A stretch of 64,000 bases of DNA, taken from the NCBI GenBank assembly GCA_030704615.1, contig CM060731.1, forward strand, positions 45,012,001-45,076,000, read 5' to 3'. Under the pieces are notes generated by a model that searched no databases, was not told the origin of the DNA, and saw only the letters and a program-made list of their open reading frames with translations. The DNA is from Takakia lepidozioides. Lineage: Eukaryota > Streptophyta > Takakiopsida > Takakiales > Takakiaceae. Each line of letters starts with the position of its first letter. Within the stretch, counting starts at the first letter, position 1. Positions 11,365 to 23,229 of this stretch are shown in pieces. Made by a program: the position numbers and the translations under genes.

Positions 11365-13620
11365 ATATGCGCGATTTGTGCACTCCAGTTATAGACCATG
11401 CATGATAGTTTAAGGTGGTAACACTCCCTTCGCATTCCCATTAAGATATCATGCTTGGACACTGGATTTTATGATCAATTATGGAGTGCTTTCCTTTCAG
11501 CACCCTTTATTCATTTGTTGTTGCAATTGGCTTTGGACCAACCCGTGCTGGTACCATTGCCATGGGTTCTGCCTGCAATGTTTTCTTGCCATGGATTCGG
11601 CACACGCCACGAAAGGCCATCCAGACCATCCTCTGGAAATGCTCCAATGTTGTTTCAAACATCTCCACATTGCAATGGATACAACACTGACATTAGATGA
11701 GTGAAAGTGAGACTAGACCTCCAGCCAGCCGGCTTTCCCACATCAAATTGAAGGGGATCTGTAGATTATAGATAACGGCTGTTGCCTTCTCAATGTCTTT
11801 TCCAATCACCTCTGCAATGAACTGGGGTATAAGATCCTTCAAATCACAAGTTTGAGCATCACGCACAAGCCACTTACGGGGATAGAGTTTCCAATGCGAA
11901 CCATTGGTCTTTTATTGATAGCATTGTTGTAAAATACATGGACCAACATGGTCAATTTCGGGAATGACATATAGTACGCTTTCATGTACTATGTAAGCAT
12001 GCAACTATGTACCAGTGACGTGGCTTGTTCGCCACTTAACCTGTTTGCCCATTCAGCCAGCTCCACATTGTCATGGATTTTGCATGCTGGATTGTGAGGC
12101 CATCCACACCGTCCTCTGGAAATGCTATCATGGGGTTTCAGCTATGTCCACATTTCCCTGGATTATGCCTGCACGAAGCAAGGCCAACTGCATTCAGCAC
12201 CCTCCACTTTATTATAGTATTGCAGCAACATTCAAAGCACTTCAATTTGTATCCATCGAAAACATCTAGGCTGGAAAAAGACATTGTTGCAGCAGAACTT
12301 AGGAAAGTACTTCTCCCCTTCCACTACACACGTGAAATGAAAGAAGCCAACCAACAGCATACCAGCCAAGAAAATATGAAACCAGCCAAGAAAAGAGCCA
12401 ATATATGCAGTGAAGGTCGACACTAAATGAAACTTATCCAACACTTACATTAGAGGAGGGAAGCTAAGTCTTACCTCCATAAGCTTGCCCACATCAAATT
12501 TGGGAGCTTTCAGAATTTTTCCTTTCCGGTTGAATGAACTTGGCTACAAGATCCTTCAAATCACAAGTTTGAGCTTCACACACAATGAACTTGCAGGGAT
12601 TGAGCTTCCAATGCGAACCAGGAGTCTTATATTGATAGCATTGTTGTAAAACACATGGACCAACAATGACAGTCTCTGGAATGACATATAGTACAGTAAT
12701 GACATATAGTACAACATGCCGCTTCCAGTTGACCATCTACCCATGTAGGTTTCTTGTACCTATCCTTCCACAGGGAATCATAGGTAATGTGGAGCTTGAA
12801 ATCCAGCCCTCTTGGATGAATCTGGACCCACACTCTATCCCTGCTCCTTCAGCTATCCATGCCTCTGACAGCCTACAATTCTACCAGCAAACACCCCAAC
12901 CATACTGGTGTGGAGTTCTTCCCCAAAACACCCCAACCCTACTTATCACAATCTGAAATGCATCTGCTTCTCTCTGTAGTCCAACAGGCATTCGCCTTTT
13001 TGTCTCCATTGTCCCACCATTGGGGTCGGAAAGTGTTCACCCCAAAGCTTCTCCTCACCTCTATTATATGTTTTTGGATACTTCCCTGCTGCCACACTGG
13101 CAGTAACTTGCCAAAGTCACTCCAAACCACCACAGATCTACCCAACGACCTTTACAGAATTCAATATGCATCTTGCGGCCGAGTCTGATGAGAAGGCAAC
13201 ACAGGCTGAAATAGGTTGAAGAAGAAGGTGCCCTACCACATTGTCCTTGACCTGTCCTGACCCATGGAGGATTTGACCGATGACCTCTTGTGTGTGCTGC
13301 TTGTGTCTGTAGTCAGGTAATGTCGGATTGGTCTGTCAGATCGAACCACTACGGCGTAGATGAGTAGTCAGAGATTGAAACACGCTTGCTAAGACCAAGC
13401 TGACTCTCCCAAGAACGGCGAGCTCGCTTCTCCTCGTCTCGTCTCCTCCTCCTCTTCTCCTTCGTGCATCATTTGCTCAACGCCTCCATCCCACGCCCCT
13501 GCATATCCTGCTATCATCGCGTTCCATCCCTCAGCTATGTGGTGTGGCGCAGGAGACAAAAAGACGCCAAGTCCCAGCCCTCCTTTCTGTTCACGATTAC
13601 ACTAATGGGCAACCTTATTA
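11365..13620. other. Non-coding right arm of CACTA-1 with captured PPR-gene fragments
   Basis: Contains minus-strand remnants of the same PPR gene 5' region found at 26 kb: blocks reading FKLHITYDSLWKDRYKKPTWVDGQLEAA (about 12,860-12,725) and flanking sequence such as the CAACATGGAGGGTGCTG-like and CCTCCAGCCAGC... copies that recur at 26.4-27.3 kb. From about 13,190 to 13,540 it matches the non-coding sequence at 26,870-27,540. No intact frame. Confidence 0.5.
12725..12865 (-). pseudogene. PPR-gene 5' fragment (copy in CACTA-1)
   Basis: The minus-strand peptide GLDFKLHITYDSLWKDRYKKPTWVDGQLEA is closely related to the segment preceding the PPR N-terminus at 25,849-26,115, and to copies at 26.5 kb (-) and 16.5 and 17.2 kb (+). 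Only this fragment is present, inside the transposon, so it looks captured rather than part of a gene. Confidence 0.6.
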
Positions 13621-13971
13621 GCAAATTTTTTAACTTTTTTAAACCTAATGGGCAACCTTATTTGCATTATATGTGCCTTCAAAATGACACGTGTAGTGAT
13701 GTAGTCGTATAAATAGAGCTCTGAAACCATCTTCAGTCATGGAGTCATAAGATTCCATGAAACGTCGTCCACGTGTAGTCAAACATATCACACTAGTCAT
13801 ATAAACCATCCCTGTCATCATGGTCAACAATGTTTGACCAATGCTCCCTAACTTTCCGGAGTCATGTAGTGATATCCATTACTACAAAGTCATAAAACTA
13901 AAACTGTAATGCATTTCAACGCTCTGTAGTCATGTACCTAGTGCAGTTTTTATGACTCCGCCAAAGCCGTA

Positions 13972-13999
13972 GTCCTAAAAACGTTCATCTCTTGTAGTG
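13972..13999. repeat. CACTA-1 right terminal inverted repeat
   Basis: Inverse match to 1767-1794 with few mismatches, ending CTTGTAGTG and followed by TTA at 14000-14002. Confidence 0.9.
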
Positions 14000-14507
14000 T
14001 TACTAAGTTATCGGGGGTTTACCAAATTACCAAGAGTAACTTGGGAAACTGCTCAGGAAGCTTCCTTTGGAGGAAACGTCTCCATCAAGATACCTCATTT
14101 GTTTAAGGAAGCTTCTCCATCAATAAACCTTTGTTTAATCTTGAAAACTTCTTCATCAAGAAACCTCCATAGAGGAAGCTTCTAAGGGAAGCTTCTTAGT
14201 AGCCAGTATATATAGGAGGCGAGACTGGACACTCTTCAGCCTCGCCAACACCAGTTCAAGCTACTCTTGTTTTCAGTTCCCAGTACTCTAGCCAAGTTTC
14301 CAGGATCTGGTACTCCAGTCCAGTTTCCAGCATTCCAGTATTCAAGTCGTGTTCCAATATCTTGTACTCTTGTTCATTGTTATAAAGACCGTCTTGATTC
14401 CTATTTAGTCATCGTGCATATGGCTACGCCGACCTTGACTTCTTGTCTAGTCTTGTACCTCTAGTCTGATCTCTTGTTTGTGTTCAGTCATGTTCTTGTC
14501 CTTGACA

Positions 14508-15219
14508 ACGTGCAAGGTGCGACTGTCATCAGACGGTGTAATGAAATGTGCGGGATGTACAAAATTTGGGGGCAAGGCGGCTAGAGACCATGCAACATAC
14601 TTGCGAGGTTGAAACGATAGCCCCACACCTTGAAGTTGAGCGGCAAAGTGGTTATACGCCGGGAGCACCTCGGAGGCCGGACCAATGATGTGAGTGTCAT
14701 CAACAACTAAGGGAAACTGGCAAGTTAGGAATGATGTTGCTGATGACGTAAGGCGCGCAGATCATGTGCCATGACAAACAAAGGTCTCCAAAGGATTGCC
14801 CTGTCGGGTGCCAACCTTTGACCGGATGATGGTGTAGTCACATGTACAAGAACGGTGATTGTTAAAAAGAGTGGGCCGGTAGATGCATAAAATAGTCTGA
14901 CAAAAATGATGAGTTGGATGTGGAAACCCCTCCAGCAGAACGAAATTCTTGGAAGATGACGCTGCGGGAGACGGAATTAAAAGTGTTTGCTACATCGACT
15001 TGAAACACAACCGAGTCCGGGTGAAGGTCGAGAATAGCCCGAATCCCATGTACCACAACCTCACAACCGCCTAGGGTGGCGACGCCAAACTGATGTGGAA
15101 AAGATGGGTAGATAATGTATCATGAAACTACATCTGATTCGGACGTAAAGGCGACCGCAAGCTGAGCAAGGAATATATACTATAGTATGAACAACTGGTG
15201 GTTGTGTAAGGGGTGGAGC
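14508..15219 (-). pseudogene. LINE reverse transcriptase, N-terminal half
   Basis: Minus-strand frames read a non-LTR RT: GIRAILDLHPDSVVFQVDVANTFNSVSR (RT block with VDVAN.FN), then, after frame breaks, AAQLQGVGLSFQPRKYVAW and VHPAHFITPSDDSRTL. The sequence ends exactly at the gypsy LTR terminus at 14507. The next LINE residues (PFGTISFTSSFLENALDQDV) are found immediately beyond the other gypsy LTR at 34137 on the opposite strand, and the join keeps frame once the 5-bp duplication is counted once. Several indels and stops show it is dead. Confidence 0.8.
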
Positions 15220-15959
15220 CACTAGAGGAAAAACACGGAATAACCACTGGCCCTTTAACCACTACTGTCTTTTTCCACTTTATAAACCACTAGTAATCAC
15301 TTGTCAGTGGTTAATCCCAATGAAATGCCACGGTGGCATCACAGACAGTGGTTGGAAGTGGTTTCAACCACTCAGTAGTCCACGTGTAATAATTTGTTAT
15401 TATTATTTATTATTTATTTGATAATATATTTTAATTAATATATGTAATATTCCACGTGGACGAGTGCAGTGATACATTGTGAGTGGTTATAGACACCTCA
15501 GTGATGGGAAGTGGTTGAAACCACTTGCTACTCCACGGATAATAATTCAAATTTTATTTGTGATTTATGATTTGGAAATATATTTTAATTAATAAATATA
15601 ATATTCCACGTGGACGGGGACACTGCACGTTGATCTTGAGTGGTTAAAAACACCTCATTGATTTGTACCACTTTGACAGTGGTGGAGAGTGGGTGGTGAA
15701 AGATACTGCAGTAATTGGAACCACTATTCTAGTGGTTGCTCATGAATGGTTGCCTACACAACTGAATTCTGCAAGTTAGCTGGTTGAGTGAGCCTTTGAT
15801 AGTTTGGAGCGACTTTGACATGATACTGCCAATGTGACAACAGGGAAGTATCCAGAAACAAGTAACAGCTGAGATGAGGAGAAGCTGTGGAATGAATACT
15901 TTTCTGACCCCAGTCAATGGTAGGACAACTGAGGCAAAAAGGTGAATGCCTATCAGATT

Positions 15960-16602
15960 ACCAGATGTCATTCTAAACATTGTCTCTGCCCTGGTGGACC
16001 TGTAGGCCAAATGTGGGTGCATCAAGAATGCCAAGAGAGTGTTCAACACTATGGCTGAACGAGATATGATGTCGTGGAGTGCGATGCTCGTGGTATGCAC
16101 AGCAGGGGTGCGGGATGGAGGCTTTGGAGACCTATGAGCAAATGATGGGGGAAGGGGTGAAGCCCGCCGACATTACGTTTGTGTGTGGTTTGCAGTGCGT
16201 CTGGCAGACCTGGAAAAGGGCAAAGAGATCAATGGTGACATCATCAAATCTGCAATTGTACCAGATGTCATCTTGAACACTACTTTGGTGGACATATATG
16301 CCAAATGTGGGAGCATTGAGGATGCCAAGGGAGTTTTCAACACTATGGCTGAACGAGATGTGGTGTCGTGGAATGCGATGCTTGTAGGGTGTGCACAGCA
16401 GGGGCATGGGATGGAGGCTTTGGAGACCTATGAGCAAATGATGGGGGAAGGGGTGAAGCCCAACCGCATCACGTTTGTGTGCAAGCTCCAGATTACCTAT
16501 GATTCCTTGTGGATCAATATCTACTACCAACCTACATGGGTAGATGGTCAACTAGAAGCTGCAGCAGCAGCGACACAATTGATAAAAATCAGGCATTGCT
16601 AA
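15960..16602 (+). pseudogene. Captured PPR-protein fragment (two PLS triplets)
   Basis: Encodes two successive about 101-residue PLS units: LPDVILNxxSALVDL..KCG.IKNAKRVFNTMAERDMMSW, then GMEALETYEQMMGEGVKPADITFVC, KGKEINGDIIKSAIVPDVILNTTLVDIYAKCGSIEDAKGVFNTMAERDVVSWNAMLVGCAQQGHG. A stop, TAG, interrupts the first unit (VDL*AKCG) and frames change near 16,080-16,200. After about 16,485 it jumps to the PPR-gene 5' segment (ITYDSLWINIYYQPTWVDGQLEAA), so pieces of the gene are shuffled. PPRs bind organellar RNA in plants; this copy cannot. Confidence 0.8.
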
Positions 16603-17540
16603 TGAAGGCACCTTCTTCAACACATTCCACCCTGTTTTTCCCTCTTATCAGAATCGGTCATGTTGAATTCTGCAAGTTAGCTGGTTGAGTGAACCTTTGA
16701 TAGTTTGGAGTGACTGACATGATACTGCCAATGTGACAACAGTGTGTATCCAGAAACAGATAACAGAGATAATGAGAAGCTATGGAATAAATAATTTTCT
16801 GACCCCAGTCAATGGTGGGACGATCGAGGCAAGAAAGTGAATGCCTGTTGGATTATAGAGAGTAGTAGATGCAATTGAGCATAAGAACTAGTGTGATAAG
16901 TAGGGTTGGGGTGTTTGCTGGAACAACTCTAGGCTGTCATTATCAGCTGCTAGCAGCAAGCCAAAGATGAATGTCCGATTTGTAGGGTGACATACCCTAT
17001 TGCTGAAATCTGGCCATCTTGGATGAATATGGACCTTCAGCTATCCATGGATTACAAAGAGTAGTAGATGCAATTGAGCATATGAACTAGAGTGATAAGT
17101 TGAGTTGGGTGTTTTCTAGAACAGATGTAGGCTATCATTGTCAGCTGCTAGCAGCAAGACAAGGATGTATGCATGGTTTGTGCAGAGGCATGGATAGCTG
17201 AAGGAGCAGGGTTGGAGTGTGGGTCCAGATTCATCCAAGAGGGCCGGATTTCAAGCATAAGGTTACCTATGATTCCCTGTGGATCAATAGCTACAAGAAA
17301 CCTGCATGGGTAGATGTCTATCACTGACCAAAAGGCAGAAAATAGTTCATGGCTTTTAGCATGCCTACGGAGACATAGTGTAGATATAGTATATCACCCT
17401 TTATCATGGCTGGATTTTGTTGACTTTGTTCCAACACTTACTGTCTTGGATTCTATTCTGTTTTTTGAATGGTGAATCTTTAAGAGTATTTGGATTTGCA
17501 GATTCACTTCGAATGTATGGGAATTGTAGGAGAATTATAT
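16603..17540 (+). repeat. CACTA-2 interior: duplicated PPR-flanking sequence
   Basis: The sequence around 15,765-15,960 (GAATTCTGCAAGTTAGCTGG onward) recurs at 16,660-16,855 in the same orientation. Two further copies of the PPR-gene 5' segment appear near 17,040 and 17,200-17,310, so capture was followed by internal duplication. No open gene. Confidence 0.55.
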
Positions 17541-18261
17541 GGGAATGTATGAATCACTTACACACCACTCTGTCAGTGGTATATGTAAGACTGTGATAGT
17601 ATGCAAGAGTGGTTGTATTCCTCCAGATGTAGCCCCAATTACTTACATATCACTCTGGTAGTAATAATTCAAAAACATGGTTCCTACTTGGTGGGACACA
17701 CTGGATGACTTCGTTAGTGGTTAGCACACAACCTAATCACTACATCAATACTGGTAGAACCACTTCGTCAGTGGTTTTAGCACACAACCTAACCACTACA
17801 TTGATACTGGTAGAACCACTCAGTAAGTGGTTTTAGCATACATCAATACTATTAGAACCACACATTCAATGATAATATACATTGTTTATTCTCTAATCAT
17901 GTCTATTAGAGTCATTTAAGTCTCACTCACAGAGTTGTTTGTGAAGTCATTGCATTTTTTAGCACATCCCTAAAATAGGGCACGTGCTCATTTGCAATAT
18001 CGCCACGTGTCCAGATAATGGAGCCCATAATCGTCTAACTGGATTCGGCCACGTGTCCATATGGATATGGACACGTGTCCGTCCATTGCTAAGTATGATC
18101 GACGGAGTTGTTGCGTCCACGTCGCATACGGTGGAAGTGGTCTATGTTCTGAAGTGGTTAGTTTACCACTGTGACACGTAAGCGAACAGCTGGACTCGGA
18201 GTCAAGTGATCACATACGTCACATGACATCACAGTGGTTAATCCGCATTTTTTCTCTAGTG

Positions 18262-18603
18262 AACCGTGGGAGGGGGTAGCACAGCTGGAGGAGTCGACAA
18301 AATGGAAGGTCCAGGGGCAGAAGGAGGGTGAGCATGGATTCGTTGTCTTGAGCGAGGTGGAAAACCCGGTGGTGAGGTGACTTCTGTGGGATTCTGAGGG
18401 CAGCCAAAAAGGCGGAGTGGATTCAATGCGATGTTGGGACTGTGCACCTCGGTTTGATCTTCAGGCGCAAGCATATGGTTATGTTAGAGAGGGTCGGAGA
18501 TGGATGGCTATTGAGGAAGACAAACGCGTTCTAACTGGTGTTATGGCAACCCGCTGTTCGTCAACACCACTAGGGTTTCCTACTGGTGGGGTTGGCGTGA
18601 GGA
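18262..18603 (-). pseudogene. Possible continuation of the LINE relic (proline-rich part)
   Basis: Minus-strand frames are proline- and serine-rich (e.g. TTGFSTSLK, PPAVLPPPTV) without a diagnostic domain. The stretch lies between CACTA-2 and the TIR element at 18604, in the place where the upstream part of the LINE should be. Assignment is by position only. Confidence 0.3.
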
Positions 18604-19587
18604 TGATACCCCCGGGGAAGTCACTCTCCGTATTTTCAAGACCACTTGGTAACAAATATATGGTGTAGTTTATTTTTTTGAGGTAAATTTTAGAAAATTT
18701 CTACTTAAAATTATAATAGGGCAATATCATTTCACCCAGTTTTTTAAAGAAAAAGTCCCAAAAAATCCAGAGTTTAACTTAAAAAGTTAATATAATAAAG
18801 GATTTTATCTACAGTATAATGTATTCATCCTTGTGAAGTTTCTCGTATTTCATCCAGCTCTAATCCAATAGGATGAAATCTTCTCAAAACTTCATTCATC
18901 CATCTTTAGTCACAAGATTAGGGCGATGGTGTCATGCGTAGGGTTTATTTGCTATGCGACTTGGAGCTCAACCCTTTCACGGTGCAGAGCTGCGATTAGG
19001 TTTATGGCATTGGAGGCAGGTCTCAGGGCCATGAGCTGCAATGCAAGCACTTGTCGCATCTGTGAGTGTATACTGAAGACATATATGTTTCACATCGTGT
19101 AAACCTGTAGTGAGTCTACTTTCAACTCAACCAGGTCACCTGAAGCTCAAATATGATTCAAGTGATACACAGTGGATTGATGTTGAGACGATAATCTCAA
19201 CAGTGACTATGACATTTGAACCATATCAAAACTTGTACTTTTTAGATCCAAGTGATGTTGCAACTTTGAATGAGTTCATGACTAATGAAAATTAAACTGT
19301 TTCTTGGGTCCGACATTTGATTTATGTATGGAATGTACTCAGTGTTTGTGTACATGCTTTGAAATTTTGCAATTATTTAAAAAGACAATTTAAAAGATGG
19401 TCTAATTAACTGTTGCAAAAAAAATTATAAAGAGAAATAGGATGTTAGGAAACAAAGGGTTTTACAATGTTACCTAAAGATATGCAAGAAAAAAATGATT
19501 TAAAAAAAATATAACATACTATAAATATACCTTTGTACGCACGTGATATGGAAAAAATACATATAGTGACTTCCCCAGGGTGATACC
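18604..19587. mobile_element. Non-autonomous TIR element, about 970 bp, with 7-bp target duplication
   Basis: TGATACC at 18604-18610 repeats at 19581-19587. Just inside, CCCGGGGAAGTCACT (18611) mirrors AGTGACTTCCCCAGGG (19565-19580), and the inverted match continues through GTATTTT. The interior is AT-rich, and the only sizeable frame (19110-19295, 61 codons) has no recognisable transposase feature. If one mismatch is allowed the duplication could be 8 bp (hAT-like); the superfamily is not settled. Confidence 0.75.
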
Positions 19588-20080
19588 ACTAGCTGGGGCG
19601 GGGCTGTAGACGCTGCTGCTACTGCTGAATGAGAACATGACCTCAGCACTATGGATCGCACGTAGTCAATACTTCTGGTGCATGTGCGGGAACGTCTTCA
19701 TGTCTTGGCTGGGTGTATGCTAACATGGTTGCTGACGTTGCTATGTCGATTCTCCTATTCGCTCAACGTTGGATCGGGATGTTGCCGCTTGACCTCCGTT
19801 GTCCTTCGTCATCGTTGCCTTTTGGCTGTGCCGTCGCTGCCTCCTCTCGTTGTCAAAGCTTCGATTTAGTGGTGTCTCGCTGACTCCATGAGAAGGGCCC
19901 CACCGCAATCCATGTGAAGGCGTTGGTTTACAGGCTTCGTACGACGCCTCTACATATGCCGCTGCATAGTCATCATTGTAGCGGCCACCATCGTGGGTCC
20001 CACCGCTACTCATCTCATCAATTGGTCATTATGTCTGTGAGGTTGGAAGAGTAGGTTGTGAAAAACAAAAAGGAGGTGTT
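19588..20080. other. Unassigned stretch
   Basis: About 490 bp between the TIR element and the copia RT fragment. Frames on both strands are short and unlike known families. It may be LINE or copia sequence too diverged to read by eye. Confidence 0.3.
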
Positions 20081-21028
20081 TTGTTTGTTTGGATGAGAGG
20101 AGGTGTATCGTTGCAAGACGTTGTTAGTAGCCCACTTGTACTCAGCTTCCCCAGTAGTGGCTCTGGGGATCCCGCATACATGGACATCAATGATCTAGAA
20201 GACGATCAGTTCATAGATCAGCGTATGGATGACGAGATGCGGGATGTTGAAGCTCTAGCAGCAACTTCGAGTGGACATGACCGGTGGGAGAACATGGGGG
20301 CCCAAGACGAACTCATGGCAAAGGTCCATCAAGTTAACGCGGATCAGCAGGAACCAGCCCTTGGAGCCAGACAACGGAATCCACCTGCACGTTTTGGGGA
20401 TTGGATTTATCCTGTTAACAGAAACTCCTATGCATGTGTTGCCAGCATAGACGACATGCCAGAAGAGCCAGAGACATTCGAGGAAGCTATGGCGTCCCCA
20501 CAGAAGGACCAGTGGTTACTGGCAATGCGTGACGAGTATAAGTCACTTATTGAAAACGAGACGTGGGCCATCGAAGATCTACCAGCAGGTCGAAAAACAA
20601 TCAAATGCAAATGGGTGTTTAAGTTAAAGCTGGGTGCTGATGGATCAGTAGACCGTTACTAGGCATGGCTTTGTGCAAAAGGCTTCACCCAACGAGCGGG
20701 AGTGGACTATAAAGAAACGTTTAGCCCGGTTGTCAAGATGGACTCTATCCGCACAATCTTATCCATAGTGGCTGCAGAGGATTTGAACATCCAACAATTT
20801 GACGTCCGCACAATGTTTTTGTATGGTGAACTTGATGAAACAATCTACATGGAACAGCCCGTCGGGTTTGGAGATTTCTCGGTACCAGGGCGAGTTTGCA
20901 GACTCAAGAAGGCCCTTTACGGACTGAAGCAGTCCCCGCGTGTCTGGAACGAAAAGTTCGACAGTTTTCTCCAGGAATATGATCTGGACGTATCAGAGGC
21001 CGATTGCTGTGTGTATGTGAATAAGTGA
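20081..21028 (+). pseudogene. Ty1/copia polyprotein: RT N-terminal part
   Basis: Reads the copia RT region: FEEAMASPQKDQWLLAMRDEYKSLIENETW, KTIKCKWVFKLKLGADGSVDRY, then a TAG stop in place of the Lys of RYKAR, AKGFTQRAGVDYKETFSPVVKMDSIRTILSIVA, QFDVRTMFLYGELDETIYMEQPVGF, RLKKALYGLKQSPRVWNEKFDSFL, DCCVYVNK. It ends at 21028, just before the region that should encode the catalytic YVDD. That block and about 120 following residues are missing, replaced by the 7.2-kb block at 21,036-28,285. Copia sequence resumes at about 28,290. Confidence 0.85.
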
Positions 21029-21229
21029 AATCCAAACACTACAATACAAGCTGGGCTTTTCGACTCTGTATTTGACTCATTTTTTAGTCATTTGCGACAT
21101 TTTTACTCCTAGCCTCCATAGTCGAACATGCGTAACAAAGGTCAAGTCGTTTCAGTCTAGCAATCAAATCTAGATGCCAGGTCCTAACAGTGAAATGTGA
21201 CAGTAAAACCTAGGGGGTGACGTGTAGGC

Positions 21230-21420
21230 AACACAGTATGACGTGGATTCGACGTGGCTATGACGTGGCTATGACGTGTTGTAAAGTGGTTTAACTGAAT
21301 TATAAGGTGGATGCATGACGTGTAGTGAGTGGCTTAAGGGCGGAGTGACGTGGATGCATGACGTGTAGTAAAATGGTTTAACTGAAATGGAACATATTGA
21401 CTATGTTCCATGATGTTTAG
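21230..21420. repeat. Subterminal-like short repeats
   Basis: Repeated TGACGTGGATGCATGACGTGTAGT (two copies) with related GCTATGACGTG (two copies) and GTGGTTTAACTGAA (two copies) motifs. Confidence 0.55.
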
Positions 21421-21939
21421 TATACGGTTTGACTGTAAATCAGTGATAGTGAGTTTGCTTGACTTTGTATACTGTGAAGCAGTAAAAGAGGACACATTTT
21501 AGTAAATATGTTTCACTCTGGAGGTGTATGTATATATATATGAATTGGGAGGCTTTTTATTTAATATTTGGTTTTTTTAATTTATTACTGTTATTTCGTT
21601 TTCTTCATTTACTTTTAGTTTATATCTGTACGTATGTGAATTAGTGGATATTGCATTTAAATTTTTTGATTCGTTGCACTGCATTGAAAATATATTACAA
21701 ATACAACAAAACATGAAATACAAATACAGGTCGGAACCAAAAACATTTGGATGGCTCAAAACTGGTTTTATATCAAGAGTGATTTGCAAAACAAGTTTTG
21801 GCCACATTCTACAAATGACCAATATGAGGGCCATGTTGCCATATCCATAGATCACTGCCCAACTGAAGTCATTGAGTAAGGATAATCGGCTGTGCAGCTA
21901 GGTCCAGCACTATCGTGGACATGTCAAGAGAACATTAGA

Positions 21940-23010
21940 AATCATTTTGAGAATGAATTCAGGTAGTTCCAGAGAATGGTGGTGCTAGCTACCTTGTCAC
22001 CCAAAGTGACATCCACTTCCAGGGCTGCCTTGAAATACATATCCACCAAGGCAGTGTTTAGAGTGACAACTCCAGCTTTGACGATGCCATCATGGACCTT
22101 TGTGCCCTTTTGATGGCTGCCAGGCTCACATTTGACGTAGATGTACACCAGGGGAATGTTCAGAATGACATCTGGTACAATTCCAGTTTGGATAGTGTCA
22201 CCATAAACCTCTTTGCCCCTTCCCAGGGCTGCTAGGCTCGCATATGCATATTACAAAAACAAATGAACATGACGGCCTGGTCTGGCTTCATCCCTTCCCA
22301 CATCATTTGCTCTTATGTTTCCAAAGCCTTAATCCCATACCCATGCTGCACATACCTTGCAATCATGGCACTCCAAAATACCACAACTCGTTAAGCCATA
22401 TTGTCAAACTCTCCCTTCACATCAGGCTTGCTTCACCCACATTCGGCATACATGTCCACCAAGGCAGAGTTCAGAATGACAATTTCCCCTTTAACGATCG
22501 GCATAAGCAAGGGGAAGGAGACAGCAGAGCTGCTGCTCTCTCCCAGCGCCAAAAAAACCAAAAGAAAAAAAAATGTAGGGGCTGAGAGAGCCGCCATGGC
22601 TGTTAAGTACCAGTATGCTGCAACGTGATGTGGTTGGGCTTCACCCCTCCCCCCATCAATATTTGATCATAGGTCTCCAAAGCCTCCATACCATGTCCCA
22701 GTTGTGCATACCCTGCAAGCATCACCCATTCACAATCTCCAAAGCCTCCCTGCCAACCTAGTATATAAACAGAGTACACATAAGTTCCTTGCTTTGCATC
22801 CTCAATGCACCCACATTGGGCATACATGTCCACCAGGGCAGAGTTCAGAATGACATGTGGTACAATTCCAGCTTTGACAATGTCAACATAGAGCTCTTTA
22901 ACCTTTTCCAGGGCTGCCAGGCTTGCATAAGCATTGCAATCACAAACGTGATGTGGATGGGGCTTCACCCCTTCCCCCATCATTTGATCATAGGTCTCCA
23001 AATCCACCAT
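21940..23010 (-). pseudogene. Second, fragmentary PPR array
   Basis: Minus-strand pieces of the same PPR family: at 22603-23010 LETYDQMMGEGVKP, CNAYASLAALEKVKELYVDIVKAGIVPHVILNSALVDMYAQCGCIEDAK and GYAQLGHGMEALETYDQ; at 21942-22148 KVHDGIVKAGVV..NTALVDMYFKA. Frames break between and within units. It lies downstream of the E-domain end of the larger PPR pseudogene, so it is probably a separate, truncated copy. Confidence 0.75.
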
Positions 23011-23229
23011 CCCACGCTCCGATGCTTGTGAGTGTGTACCTACTTTCCAGCTTCCAGACCTTTTTGGCGTGAATCCACATCATTTGTTGGCACTAGGAAA
23101 GGGTTGAGACTGAGCTGCTCAACTACTCCCTGGTCTTACATGGTGGGTTTACATAGTGTGCCAAGCACAACATCTGGAGCCAAAGCCTCCATCCAGTGCC
23201 CCTGCTGTGCATACCCTGCAAGCATCGAG

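Larger units (their letters stand above)
1767..13999. mobile_element. CACTA-1: complete En/Spm-type DNA transposon, 12,233 bp
   Basis: The left terminus CACTACAACAGATGAGCG (1767) mirrors the right terminus (13999 read inward: CACTACAAGAGATGAACG), followed on both sides by GTTTTTA. Both ends are flanked by the 3-bp duplication TTA (1764-1766; 14000-14002), the target-site length expected of CACTA elements. Inside are subterminal repeat arrays, a TNP2 transposase gene on + (7218-11364) and a Transposase_24/FCP1 gene on - (2954-about 6730), transcribed divergently from about 6.75-7.2 kb. It sits inside a gypsy LTR and is therefore younger than it. The single-base frame break in TNP2 suggests this copy is not currently autonomous, unless it is a sequence error. 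Confidence 0.93.
1668..14507 (+). repeat. Ty3/gypsy LTR (about 605 bp) split by CACTA-1
   Basis: The LTR starts TGTCACGGACA at 1668, is interrupted from 1767 to 13999, and resumes at 14000-14507, ending CCTTGACA. The two parts together match the uninterrupted 586-bp LTR at 33551-34136 (-), including the [G/A]GTAA[T/C]GGTAA-type short repeats, the AAGCTTCC-rich block, a TATATATAGGAGGCGAG core promoter near 14204, and the CAGTTCAAGCTACT / AGTCATGTTCTTGTCC region. TG..CA termini are present. The sequence after it, ACGTG (14508-14512), matches ACGTA before the LTR start at 34136. Confidence 0.85.
15220..18261. mobile_element. CACTA-2: non-autonomous CACTA-like element carrying PPR fragments, 3042 bp
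   Basis: The left end CACTAGAGGAAAAACACGGA (15220) mirrors the right end (18261 inward: CACTAGAGAAAAAATGCGGA), both continuing into TTAACCACTG-like sequence. Flanking triplets are AGC and AAC, an imperfect 3-bp duplication. Subterminal regions (15,240-15,740 and 17,540-18,240) are dense in AGTGGTT/AACCACT motifs in both orientations, as expected of transposase-binding repeats. No transposase is present; the interior holds PPR gene fragments. It interrupts the LINE relic, with LINE-like sequence on both sides. Confidence 0.8.

Noticed and set aside
19110-19295. 61-codon ORF inside the TIR element
   Set aside because: No transposase motif, AT-rich context, and too short to support a gene call.
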